Source: Burkholderiales bacterium (GTDB lineage Bacteria; Pseudomonadota; Gammaproteobacteria; Burkholderiales; Casimicrobiaceae). Taken from it: a stretch of 33,350 nucleotides of DNA. A program made the position numbers and the translations under genes. The notes below the pieces were generated by a model. It was given only the letters and a program-made list of their open reading frames with translations. It did not search any database and was not told the origin of the DNA. This document shows positions 21,701 to 29,025 of this stretch, piece by piece; position 1 is the stretch's first letter; the number at the start of each line of letters is the position of its first letter. Where the stretch lies: assembly GCA_014378555.1 (NCBI GenBank), contig JACMNN010000042.1, positions 1-33,350 on the forward strand, in the 5' to 3' direction.

Positions 21701-22702
21701 ATGCAAGCAATATCTTTTTTTTCAGGGGCGGCGACGTTGCGCCATGTCGTTGTGGGCGTGGCGGCCTCGTTAACGCTTGCCTCTGGCGCCGCGTTTGCTG
21801 AATATCCCGACAAACCTATCCGGCTTATCGTGCCCTATCCACCGGGCGGTGCCACTGACGTGATTGGTCGCGTTATGGCGCAAAAGCTGTCCACCGCGCT
21901 TGGCCAAACGGTGATAGTCGACAACCGCGCCGGCGCAACCGGCAACTTAGGCGCGGCAGTCGTTGCCAAAGAAAAACCGGACGGTTACACCCTACTCATG
22001 GGTGCGCTGACCAGCCACTCAATCAGCAGTGTGCTGTCCGCCGCGACCGCACAATTTGACATGGAGAAAAGCTTCTCGCCGGTGGCCATAGTGGGTCGCG
22101 TGCCCCTTGTCTTTGTGGTGAATCCGGGGGTCAAGGCAAACACGCTCGCCGAGCTGATCGCGCTGGCCAAGGCGAAGCCCGGCAGCATCGCATACGCATC
22201 AAGCGGCAACGGTTCACCACAGCACTTGGCGGGCGAAATGTTTCAGCGACGGGTTGGCGTGACGCTCTTGCATGTGCCTTACAAAGGCAGCGGCCCCGCG
22301 ATGACAGACTTGATTGGCGGACAAGTGCAGATGATGGTCGAGACCGCGCCCGCTGCGCACGGCCACATCAAAGCAGGCAAGTTGCGTGCGCTTGCCACGG
22401 CAACCGCTGCGCCCATTCCGTCACTCCCCGGCGTGCCCACCGCGGCCGAAGCAGGGCTGAAGGGATTCGACGTGAGCTCGATGTTTGGCATTCTTGCGCC
22501 AGCCGGAACGCCCGCACCGATCATCGCGAAATTAAACGCAACACTTAAAGGCATTCTGGACCAGCAGGACGTGAAAGATTCGATGCTGGCACAGGGTGCG
22601 AACGCAACCTGGACCACGCCAGAGCAGGCAGCACTTGCCATCCGCGCCGAAGTCTCGATGTGGACGCAGGTGATCAAGGATGGCAACATCAAGGGGGATT
22701 AA
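21701..22702 (+). CDS. Bug family periplasmic solute-binding protein (tripartite tricarboxylate type) 1
   Basis: A 333-aa binding protein with a good ribosome-binding site (TAGGAGG) and a signal peptide ending near residue 33 (SLTLASGAAFAEYPDKP). Family signatures: PIRLIVPYPPGGATDVIGRVMAQKL near 39-63, VDNRAGATGNLGAAVVAKEKPDGYTLLMG near 73-101, FSPVAIVG, YASSGNGSPQHLAGEMF near 166-182, and VPYKGSGPAMTDLIGGQVQMM. Bug proteins bind carboxylates such as tricarboxylates, aromatic acids or amino acids and may work with TctAB permeases; none is encoded nearby, as is common in Burkholderiales. It ends 4 bp before a DHDPS-like gene, so it probably supplies or senses that enzyme's substrate. Confidence 0.94.
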   Translation: MQAISFFSGAATLRHVVVGVAASLTLASGAAFAEYPDKPIRLIVPYPPGGATDVIGRVMAQKLSTALGQTVIVDNRAGATGNLGAAVVAKEKPDGYTLLMGALTSHSISSVLSAATAQFDMEKSFSPVAIVGRVPLVFVVNPGVKANTLAELIALAKAKPGSIAYASSGNGSPQHLAGEMFQRRVGVTLLHVPYKGSGPAMTDLIGGQVQMMVETAPAAHGHIKAGKLRALATATAAPIPSLPGVPTAAEAGLKGFDVSSMFGILAPAGTPAPIIAKLNATLKGILDQQDVKDSMLAQGANATWTTPEQAALAIRAEVSMWTQVIKDGNIKGD

Positions 22703-22706
22703 AGCC

Positions 22707-23639
22707 ATGACCAAGCTCACCTCCACCGCCTCCGGCGTCATCGTCATCGCGCCTACGCCATTCATGCCCGATGGCGCGATTGACAATGCCTCGATTGACC
22801 GCATGACCGACTTCTTCGTTGCCAGTGGCATGACCGGCATCACGGTGCTCGGTCAGCTGGGCGAAGCGCCAAAACTTGAGCACGCAGAAGCGGTCGACAT
22901 CGCTACCCGAGTGGTCAAGCGTGCGTCCGGTTTACCGATCATCGTGGGTGTCTCCGCGCCCGGCTTCGCGGCCATGCGGGCGCTCACCCATGACGTGATG
23001 AGCGCGGGTGCTGCCGGCGTCATGATCGCGCCGCCGAACACGCTGCGCACCGACGACCAGATCGCCACCTATTACCAGCAGGCGTCACAGGCGATCGGTG
23101 GCGACGTGCCATTTGTGATTCAAGACTATCCGCTGACCTTTTCGGTGCAGATGACGCCCGCTGTGATTCGTCGCATCGTGATGGACAACCCAGCCTGCGT
23201 CATGCTCAAGCACGAAGACTGGCCGGGGCTGGACAAAATATCCACGCTTCGCGGTTATGAGCGCGACGGCTCGATGCGACACATTTCGATCTTGTGCGGC
23301 AACAACGCGCTGTTCCTCGACTTCGAAATGGAACGTGGCGCCGACGGCGCAAATACCGGCTATTGCTTCCCCGATATGTTGGCCGACGTGGTGCGTTTAT
23401 CCGCTGCGGGCAAGCGCGATGACGCGCACGATTTGTTCGACGCCCACCTGCCGCTGATTCGCTACGAACAACAACCGGGGCCCGGCCTAGCGGTGCGCAA
23501 GTACGTAATGATGAAACGCGGCATTTTGAGTCACGACACGCTACGCAAACCGGGCGCGGCTTTGTCAGCGGTGGCGAAAGCGGAGGTCGATTATTTGCTG
23601 TCGCGCGTGGCGCGCACCGACGCACGCGCAAACGTTTGA
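22707..23639 (+). CDS. Dihydrodipicolinate synthase/N-acetylneuraminate lyase family aldolase
   Basis: A 310-aa class I aldolase-type TIM-barrel protein. The ATG at 22707 follows AAGGGGG and lies 4 bp after the Bug gene. Seen: GVIVIAPTPFMPDG near 10-23, the probable Schiff-base lysine K168 (VMLKHEDWPG) and the catalytic tyrosine Y141 (IQDYPLTF). The pyruvate-carboxylate loop normally written GTTGE in DapA is GQLGE here (49-53), so it is unlikely to be true DapA; a keto-acid lyase or dehydratase acting on a compound linked to the neighbouring binding protein is more likely. It would act in the cytosol. Co-transcription with the Bug gene is very likely. The substrate is not predictable from sequence. 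Confidence 0.9.
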   Translation: MTKLTSTASGVIVIAPTPFMPDGAIDNASIDRMTDFFVASGMTGITVLGQLGEAPKLEHAEAVDIATRVVKRASGLPIIVGVSAPGFAAMRALTHDVMSAGAAGVMIAPPNTLRTDDQIATYYQQASQAIGGDVPFVIQDYPLTFSVQMTPAVIRRIVMDNPACVMLKHEDWPGLDKISTLRGYERDGSMRHISILCGNNALFLDFEMERGADGANTGYCFPDMLADVVRLSAAGKRDDAHDLFDAHLPLIRYEQQPGPGLAVRKYVMMKRGILSHDTLRKPGAALSAVAKAEVDYLLSRVARTDARANV

Positions 23640-23716
23640 CTGACTATCCACTAACCGCCCATCGCGTCATCAACCGCGCAAACGCCGTTTACGCAAACCG
23701 CCATTTAGGGTGAAGC

Positions 23717-24616
23717 TTACGGCGTCGGTCGAGCTTTCAACAAGCGATCTGCGTAGTCCTGCCACGGCGCGTCTTTTCCGATGCCGTCAAACACGCCTTG
23801 TCTTGCCAATGCCGCGACCGAGTCGTGTTTTTCAGCAATGGCTGTGGCCATTAACGGCGTTAAGCCTGCCTCGGCGACGGTGTTTGCCGATTCGCGCATT
23901 TCTTCGGCACGGCGGCTGCCGTGTTGCACAAAGCGGCTGAAAAAATACGCGCCCTGCTGGTTCCAGTCGATGCCGGGAAACGTCTCTTGCATCGTCGCGA
24001 GCATCGCGTCTTCCACCCCGTATTTGCGCGCTGTCGCGTAGCTTTCGATCACCAGTGCCTCCATGCCCTTGATCATGATGCTACGCGCCATGTCGGTCGC
24101 AGATACAACGCCGATTTTCTCCGACACCGGTGTGAGGTTGAGCCCGTGAAGTCGCAGGCGATCGGCCAAACGTGCCGCATGACGACCACCGAGCAACATC
24201 GGCACTGCGATGCCGTCCGGTGGCACCGACGCCATTGCGCCGGCCTCGAAGTAGTGCGCACCCGCATCTTCGAGTAACCGTGAGGCGGCGAGCTTGGTGC
24301 CCGGTGAGGCGGAATTCAAATCAAGAAACACGGTGCCAGGACGAATGCTTCGCGCCACCTCCTGCGCCACCGAGAGCGTGTTTGACGCGGTGACAGCCGA
24401 AATGATGAGATTGGCTTTGCTGCACAACTGCCGCGCCGATTCGCAAGCAACAACGCCGTGCGCCTGAGCATGCAAACGTTGCGCGCCACCAAACAACGCG
24501 TCACCAAAAATAATGTCCCATGCGCCAACCCAGCTTGTGCCCTTGGCCTTGAGTCCGTTTGAGAAAATCTTGCCCACTTCGCCATAGCCGATTAGGCCCA
24601 CATCAAGCTTGGTCAT
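23717..24616 (-). CDS. NAD(P)-dependent oxidoreductase, 6-phosphogluconate dehydrogenase-like, DUF1932 C-terminal domain
   Basis: A 299-aa beta-hydroxyacid dehydrogenase relative. The N-terminal Rossmann domain has the dinucleotide motif G10YGEVG15 and the family segment FLDLNSASPGTK near 97-108. The helical C-terminal part (about 165-280) matches DUF1932, with K183 in SIMIKGMEAL at the usual catalytic-lysine position. Such enzymes oxidise 3-hydroxy acids with NAD(P)+; the substrate is unknown. A GGAGA ribosome-binding site precedes the ATG. It lies 37 bp downstream of the second Bug gene on the same strand, so the pair probably forms an operon for one carboxylic acid. It converges with the Bug-aldolase pair across 77 bp that hold no clear terminator. 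Confidence 0.88.
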   Translation of the reverse strand: MTKLDVGLIGYGEVGKIFSNGLKAKGTSWVGAWDIIFGDALFGGAQRLHAQAHGVVACESARQLCSKANLIISAVTASNTLSVAQEVARSIRPGTVFLDLNSASPGTKLAASRLLEDAGAHYFEAGAMASVPPDGIAVPMLLGGRHAARLADRLRLHGLNLTPVSEKIGVVSATDMARSIMIKGMEALVIESYATARKYGVEDAMLATMQETFPGIDWNQQGAYFFSRFVQHGSRRAEEMRESANTVAEAGLTPLMATAIAEKHDSVAALARQGVFDGIGKDAPWQDYADRLLKARPTP

Positions 24617-24653
24617 CGCTGTCTCCGTTATTCGCTTCGTGATTTTGCGCTAG

Positions 24654-25619
24654 TTACTGTTTTTGCAGCTTCGCGCGCTCAATCACGTCTGCCCAGCGTT
24701 TTATGTCGCTGTCGAGCAATTGCGCGAGTTGGTCGGGGGTGCTGCTTTGCGCAACCAGCGTTAAATCATTGAGCCGCTGTTTGACGTCCGGCAGCGTAAG
24801 AATGCGCACCATTTCGCGGTTGAGTTTGGCGACCACGTCCTTCGGCGTTTTTGCCGGAACCGCCAGACCGTTCCATGATGTAGCGCTGAAGTTCGCCAGC
24901 GAGCCACCCGCTTCGCGTGCAACCGGCACATCGGGCAATACAGCTGCACGTTGATCGCCGAGCAACGCGACCGGGCGCAACGCATTCGACGTGATTTGCG
25001 CCATCAGCGGGCCCAAAATCTCCACCATCGCGTCAATATTTCCGCCGCGCAGGGCTGCGATCACCGGCGGCGTGCCGTTAAACGGAATGACCTGCACGTC
25101 AATGCCAGCGGCGCTCTTGAACAGTTCCGCCGCGAGATTTTGGGTGGTGCCGATCTGTGGGGTGCCAATGTTTAGCTTGCCGGGATTAGCCTTTGCATAG
25201 GCGAGCAACTCGGCAAACGTCTTGAACTTGCCGCCTTCGGCGACCGCGATTGCGAGATCAAATGTTGCCAGCTTCGATACCGGTGCGAAATCTTTTCGCG
25301 TGTCGAACGGCAGCGCTTTAAACAGCGCGGCGCTGACTGCCGTGCCGCTTGAAATTAATAATATGGTGTGACCGTCGGGGTCTGATTTTGCGACTTGCTC
25401 ACCGGCAACGACGCCGCCTGCGCTGGGCTTGTTGTCAATTACGACCGGCTGGCCCAACGCCTCAGACAACTTTTGTGCAATGGTCCGCGCGGTGATGTCC
25501 GCCGCGCCCCCGGGCGCGTTCGGCACCACTATTTTTATGGGTTTGGTAGGGAAGTTTTGCGCCGTTGCAACGCAATTCCATGACATCACAATTAGGGCTA
25601 CAACACAAGCACGCAACAT
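24654..25619 (-). CDS. Bug family periplasmic solute-binding protein 2
   Basis: A 321-aa protein from the ATG at 25619, chosen because the signal peptide starts there (MLRACVVALIVMSWNCVATA, cleavage near TAQ). A longer frame is open upstream to 25949 and has an ATG at 25670, but that sequence overlaps the helicase gene's end and its terminator, so it is not translated in my reading. Signatures: PTKPIKIVVPNAPGGAADITARTIAQKL, VIDNKPSAGGVVAGEQVAKSDPDGHTILL, FDTRKDFAPVSKL, NIGTPQIGTTQNLAAELF and VIPFNGTPPVIAALRGGNIDAM. Ligand and partner permease are unknown. It is followed 37 bp later by the DUF1932 dehydrogenase gene. Confidence 0.93.
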   Translation of the reverse strand: MLRACVVALIVMSWNCVATAQNFPTKPIKIVVPNAPGGAADITARTIAQKLSEALGQPVVIDNKPSAGGVVAGEQVAKSDPDGHTILLISSGTAVSAALFKALPFDTRKDFAPVSKLATFDLAIAVAEGGKFKTFAELLAYAKANPGKLNIGTPQIGTTQNLAAELFKSAAGIDVQVIPFNGTPPVIAALRGGNIDAMVEILGPLMAQITSNALRPVALLGDQRAAVLPDVPVAREAGGSLANFSATSWNGLAVPAKTPKDVVAKLNREMVRILTLPDVKQRLNDLTLVAQSSTPDQLAQLLDSDIKRWADVIERAKLQKQ

Positions 25620-25676
25620 GCTGCTGGGGCGATCCCACAACAATAGATTTAAGACGAATGTGATGTGCATGGCGGA

Positions 25677-25706
25677 CAAAAAAAATGATGGCGAACCATC
25701 ATTTTC
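25677..25706 (-). terminator. Rho-independent terminator after the DEAD-box helicase gene
   Basis: Read on the minus strand: AATGATGG-TTCG-CCATCATT, a perfect 8-bp stem with a stable TTCG tetraloop, followed by a run of T. This is a textbook intrinsic terminator 62 bp after the helicase stop and separates that gene from the downstream Bug-dehydrogenase operon. Confidence 0.9.
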
Positions 25707-25711
25707 TGTCA

Positions 25712-25760
25712 GGGCGCGCCGCAGCGCGCCCGAAAGCTCATTAAACCTCAAAAAAGGTTT
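25712..25760 (-). other. Two further hairpins between the helicase stop and the terminator
   Basis: GGGCGCGC-CGCA-GCGCGCCC (25712-25731) is a perfect 8-bp G+C stem. AAACCT-CAAAAA-AGGTTT (25743-25760) is a 6-bp stem starting 8 bp from the stop codon. Together with the terminator they form a run of three hairpins in the 3' untranslated region, which may protect the transcript or regulate it. Confidence 0.6.
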
Positions 25761-25767
25761 GATTAGC

Positions 25768-27909
25768 TTATTCGCCGCTCGAACCTGCCGCAGCGCGTGC
25801 TGCGTATTCGGCCTGCTTCTCGGCGCGACGCGCGGCGCGGTTGCCACCGTCGGCGGCTTGCGTAACTGCGGGCCCAGCGGGCTTCTCGCCACGGCGCTCG
25901 GCACGGTTGTCATGCGAAAACTCGGCGCGCGAACCGCGTGGCGCTGCATCTACGCGCGCTGGGCGCTGAAACGGCAGATCATCATGACCGGCACGGTCGG
26001 TGCGCTCAACACGAGGCGCGAATTCGCGGCGTTGCGCTGGAGCTGCATCGGCATATTCGCGACGTGGCGCGGCGCGATCATTGCCGCCCCAAGCTGGACG
26101 TGAGTCACGGTCGCCTCGGTCAGAGAAGGTGGGACGATCATTACCGTAACGAGCGGGTGCACGATCTTCACGCGGTGCAAACGAGCGCTCGCCACGATCT
26201 GCGAAGTCGCGACGCGGAGCCGCGTCACGATTGAACGCTGGAGCGGATCCAGTGTTGCGATCTTCGCCATAACGTGGACGATCAACCGGCGCACGGTCAA
26301 ACGAGCGTGGCGCTGCATCAGACGTCGGTGCAGGTGAATAAGGACGTGGTGCGCGGTCAAACGAGCGCTCAGCGCCGGCGTTGTTGCCGTAGCCACCGCC
26401 GCCGGTACCACCACCACCGTAACCACCTGAATTACCGCCGCCGAAACCGCGACCGCCACCGCCACCGGCATTGCCACGGTCGTAACCGCCGCGGTTACCG
26501 CCGCCATATCCGCCGCCGCCGCCACCACCGCCGTAGCCGCGACCTGCGCCGCCGCCACCGCCGCCGTAACCGCCACCACCACCTGCAGGAGGCGGTTTGT
26601 TCTGCGGCTCATGACCGACCACTACGGCCTCGTCAATGCGCTGCTGGGTGAAACGCTCGATGTTGCGAATTTTGTAACGATCACGGAAACCCGCAAGCGT
26701 AATGGCCAAACCACTCTTACCAGCGCGACCGGTGCGACCGATACGATGGATGTAATCCTCTGGCTTCATCGGCAGGCCATAGTTGATCACGTGGGTGATC
26801 GACGGCACGTCAATACCGCGAGCGGCGACGTCGGTTGCAATCAACACTTTGATGGTGCCATCGCGCAGTGATTTCAGACGACGGGTACGAATCATTTGTG
26901 GCATTGCGCCGTGCAGGCCGGCAGCCGCGTAACCCGCGCCGCGCAACTCATCGGCGAGCTCGTCGGTCTCGATTTGGGTGGCCGTGAAAATCACCGCCTG
27001 ATCCATCGTTTCGTCTTGCAAGTAATGCTCAAGAATCGCGTTCTTGTGCGTCATGTCGTCATACCAATGCAGGCGCTGCTCAATGTTTTGATGCGCGTCT
27101 TGTGCAGTGGCCAACTCGATACGCTTCGGGCTGCGCATTACCGCGGCAGCAAGCTGCATCACGCGCGGTGCGAAGGTGGCCGAGAACATCATGGTGCGTT
27201 CGCGACGTTGCGTGGCAACGTGGATCGCTTCGAGATCTTCCGAGAAGCCCAGGTCGAGCATACGGTCGGCTTCGTCAACGACCAGCGTCTGCACGCAGTC
27301 GAGATCGATCTGACCGTTGCGGTTCAGGTCAAGCAAACGACCTGGCGTCGCGACCACCAAATTGGCACCACGAAGGTCCATCAGCTGTTTGGCGAACGCG
27401 GTGCCGCCGACAACGTTGGCAATGCGAATGCCGCGCACAAAACGCACCAGGCTGATCGCCTCTTCAGCGACTTGGGCTGCGAGTTCGCGTGTTGGGCAAA
27501 GAATTAGCACCCGTGGCGATGCGCCAGCGCGATGTTTACGTGCCGCCTGCTCGCCCTTGGACATAGCCGGCGTTTCGAGCAGCGCGTGCAGCGCAGGCAA
27601 CAGGAAGGCAGCGGTTTTGCCGCTACCGGTTTGGCTGGAAACCATCCAGTCGCCGCCCGCGAGAGCGTTCGGGATGGTCTGTAATTGAACAGCGGTAGGC
27701 TCGGTGTAGCCAAGCTCGGCAACTGCTTGCAGCAGTGCAGGATTTAAGTGCAGCGCGGCAAAGCCGGTGAGCGGTGGCAATTCGACGCCAGTGTCGTCAT
27801 CGAGGTTGGAGAAATCCTGCGCATCGCTAATCTGCGACAGATCGAGATCGGCTTCAGCGGCGAAGGATTCAATGTTGGTGTCAGTGTCGTGTGGGTTTTG
27901 CAAACTCAT
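25768..27909 (-). CDS. DEAD-box ATP-dependent RNA helicase with glycine-rich, Arg/Asp-rich C-terminal tail
   Basis: A 713-aa RhlE-like helicase that unwinds or remodels RNA (ribosome assembly, RNA turnover or cold adaptation in relatives). Motifs in order: Q motif around 68-80 (YTEPTAVQLQTIP), Walker A SQTGSGKT 92-99, PTREL 139-143, TPGR 188-191, DEAD 212-215, SAT 243-245, and HRIGRTGR 388-395. From about 442 to 513 the sequence is almost pure Gly with Tyr, Arg and Asn, then a long tail of RSFDRAP, DRGDRDSR and RREFA units to residue 713, probably disordered and RNA-binding. The tail is about 270 residues, long for the family. The gene diverges from the cupin gene across about 400 bp with several hairpins, and is followed by an intrinsic terminator. 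Confidence 0.95.
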   Translation of the reverse strand: MSLQNPHDTDTNIESFAAEADLDLSQISDAQDFSNLDDDTGVELPPLTGFAALHLNPALLQAVAELGYTEPTAVQLQTIPNALAGGDWMVSSQTGSGKTAAFLLPALHALLETPAMSKGEQAARKHRAGASPRVLILCPTRELAAQVAEEAISLVRFVRGIRIANVVGGTAFAKQLMDLRGANLVVATPGRLLDLNRNGQIDLDCVQTLVVDEADRMLDLGFSEDLEAIHVATQRRERTMMFSATFAPRVMQLAAAVMRSPKRIELATAQDAHQNIEQRLHWYDDMTHKNAILEHYLQDETMDQAVIFTATQIETDELADELRGAGYAAAGLHGAMPQMIRTRRLKSLRDGTIKVLIATDVAARGIDVPSITHVINYGLPMKPEDYIHRIGRTGRAGKSGLAITLAGFRDRYKIRNIERFTQQRIDEAVVVGHEPQNKPPPAGGGGGYGGGGGGAGRGYGGGGGGGGYGGGNRGGYDRGNAGGGGGRGFGGGNSGGYGGGGTGGGGYGNNAGAERSFDRAPRPYSPAPTSDAAPRSFDRAPVDRPRYGEDRNTGSAPAFNRDAAPRRDFADRGERSFAPREDRAPARYGNDRPTFSDRGDRDSRPAWGGNDRAAPRREYADAAPAQRREFAPRVERTDRAGHDDLPFQRPARVDAAPRGSRAEFSHDNRAERRGEKPAGPAVTQAADGGNRAARRAEKQAEYAARAAAGSSGE

Positions 27910-28026
27910 GTCTATTCTCGCGGCAACAAAAGTGACCGCGACCTTTAAAAATTAAGGACGTGTGTTGATCGAAAACGAAGACAAACGCGTCGACCAACAA
28001 ACGGAACATGACTAAAACCTGGTTCA

Positions 28027-28055
28027 CAAGCTTCGCAGCTTGCGGGGGCTTTTTT
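28027..28055 (+). other. Hairpin with downstream T-run in the helicase-cupin interval
   Basis: CAAGCT-TCGC-AGCTTG (28027-28042) is followed after GGGGGC by six T on the plus strand (28050-28055). It is terminator-like for plus-strand transcription, although the T-run is offset by 7 nt and no gene is immediately upstream. It may block transcription antisense to the helicase leader from entering the cupin gene. Confidence 0.4.
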
Positions 28056-28068
28056 GCGTTCTGCGTCG

Positions 28069-28100
28069 CTGAACTTTCGCACCTTTCGGTGAGTGTTCAG
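28069..28100. other. Interrupted stem-loop in the helicase-cupin interval
   Basis: CTGAAC and GTTCAG form the outer stem, and CACC-TTTC-GGTG the inner stem. It lies about 160 bp upstream of the helicase start and could belong to a long helicase 5' leader, as is common for cold-induced helicase genes. The interval 27910-28306 otherwise holds no gene. Confidence 0.4.
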
Positions 28101-28166
28101 GAACTATGCGGGGCGATGCACTAATCAGCGAACAAATAATGCTTTCTCAAGCAAGCCTCAGATTCT

Positions 28167-28255
28167 GTCATGTTGCAGTGCAAAAAGATAGTGTTTGTTT
28201 AAAGTAGTGCGATCGCTCGGGTGAGCGTATTTCGTTCCCCTCGTTGCAACATGAC
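28167..28255. promoter_or_regulatory. Widely spaced 11-bp inverted repeat upstream of the cupin gene
   Basis: GTCATGTTGCA (28167-28177) and TGCAACATGAC (28245-28255) are exact reverse complements separated by 67 bp, flanking the likely cupin promoter. Paired sites at this spacing are compatible with regulator binding and DNA looping. There is no independent support. Confidence 0.45.
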
Positions 28256-28306
28256 GGCGCAACGGGAGACAATCTTTTGCTAATAAAGCACGCAGAAAGC
28301 CCGCAC

Positions 28307-28822
28307 ATGCCCACCGTGGAACAACTCCGCCACACACTCATCAACAGTTTCGCCACCACAGACGCAAGCTGGCAGACGATGGATCGCGAGCCGCACTACG
28401 ACGGCGTAATGAGCAAGCGACTGGCGCACCACAAGGCGGCAGCACAGCTTGGCCTGTCGGTGGACATCGTGCCGCCCGGCAAACGCGCCTGTCCGTATCA
28501 TTTTCACTACGTTGAAGAAGAAATGTTCATCTTGCTTGAAGGCAGCGGCACGCTGCGTGTGGCCGGCGAAATGCTGCCCATCACGGCAGGCGATTCGATT
28601 TTTATTCCAGCAGGCCCAGAGTATCCGCATCAAATCATCAACACCTCGAACGCGCCGCTCAAATATCTGTCGGTGAGCACGCGCGCGAAAGCGGATATTT
28701 GCGAATATCCCGATTCGGGAAAGTACCTGGCGTCGACAAAAGGCGGGCCGAAAACCTTGCTCAACGACGGGCGCATGCATCGGGTCAAGGACGATCTTGA
28801 CTATTGGGACGGAGAGATTTGA
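28307..28822 (+). CDS. Cupin domain protein
   Basis: A 171-aa protein from the ATG at 28307. A TTG at 28277 with a better ribosome-binding site (GGGAG, spacing about 7) is an alternative that adds ten residues. The cupin core is clear: motif 1 PPGKRACPYHFHYVEEEMFILLEGSGTLRVAG near 60-91 (His, His, Glu metal ligands), and motif 2 GDSIFIPAGPEYPHQIINTS near 99-118. A short conserved region DICEYPDSGKYLAS follows and the protein ends LDYWDGEI. It is probably a cytosolic metal-binding enzyme or sugar/ligand-binding protein; the substrate is unknown. It stands alone, with the helicase diverging upstream and a MITE-like element downstream. Confidence 0.88.
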   Translation: MPTVEQLRHTLINSFATTDASWQTMDREPHYDGVMSKRLAHHKAAAQLGLSVDIVPPGKRACPYHFHYVEEEMFILLEGSGTLRVAGEMLPITAGDSIFIPAGPEYPHQIINTSNAPLKYLSVSTRAKADICEYPDSGKYLASTKGGPKTLLNDGRMHRVKDDLDYWDGEI

Positions 28823-28860
28823 AGGCGCCGTTGCTGCGAGCCGCAGCCAAAAAAAGCCGC

Positions 28861-29016
28861 TAGGGAAACGCAGATTTATTCATGCTTTCATCGTTCCGGC
28901 GTAGGCCGGAATCCATGCGCCCTTACCGATCGATAGGTTACGTGGGGCGTGGGCCCCGGCCGCCTGTCACCCCGGTGAAGACCGGGGCGGGGAGACGAAT
29001 AAATCCGTGTTTCCCC
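28861..29016 (+). mobile_element. MITE-like element M, copy B
   Basis: About 156 bp, with termini TAGGGAAACGCAGATTTATT and AATAAATCCGTGTTTCCC. The interior holds small palindromes (CCGGCGTAGGCCGG; CCCCGGTGAAGACCGGGG) and the stretch GGGCCCCGGCCGCCTGTC shared with copy C in the opposite orientation. It lies between the convergent cupin and third Bug genes, 9 bp from the Bug stop. Confidence 0.9.
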
Positions 29017-29025
29017 AGTGGTTAG

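Noticed and set aside
25620-25949. N-terminal extension of the second Bug protein
   Set aside because: The extension crosses the helicase 3' end, three hairpins and the intrinsic terminator, and would place the signal peptide about 110 residues inside the protein.
26274-26651. Arg/His-rich plus-strand open frame
   Set aside because: It is the antisense shadow of the glycine-rich helicase tail; its composition is the complement of Gly codons.
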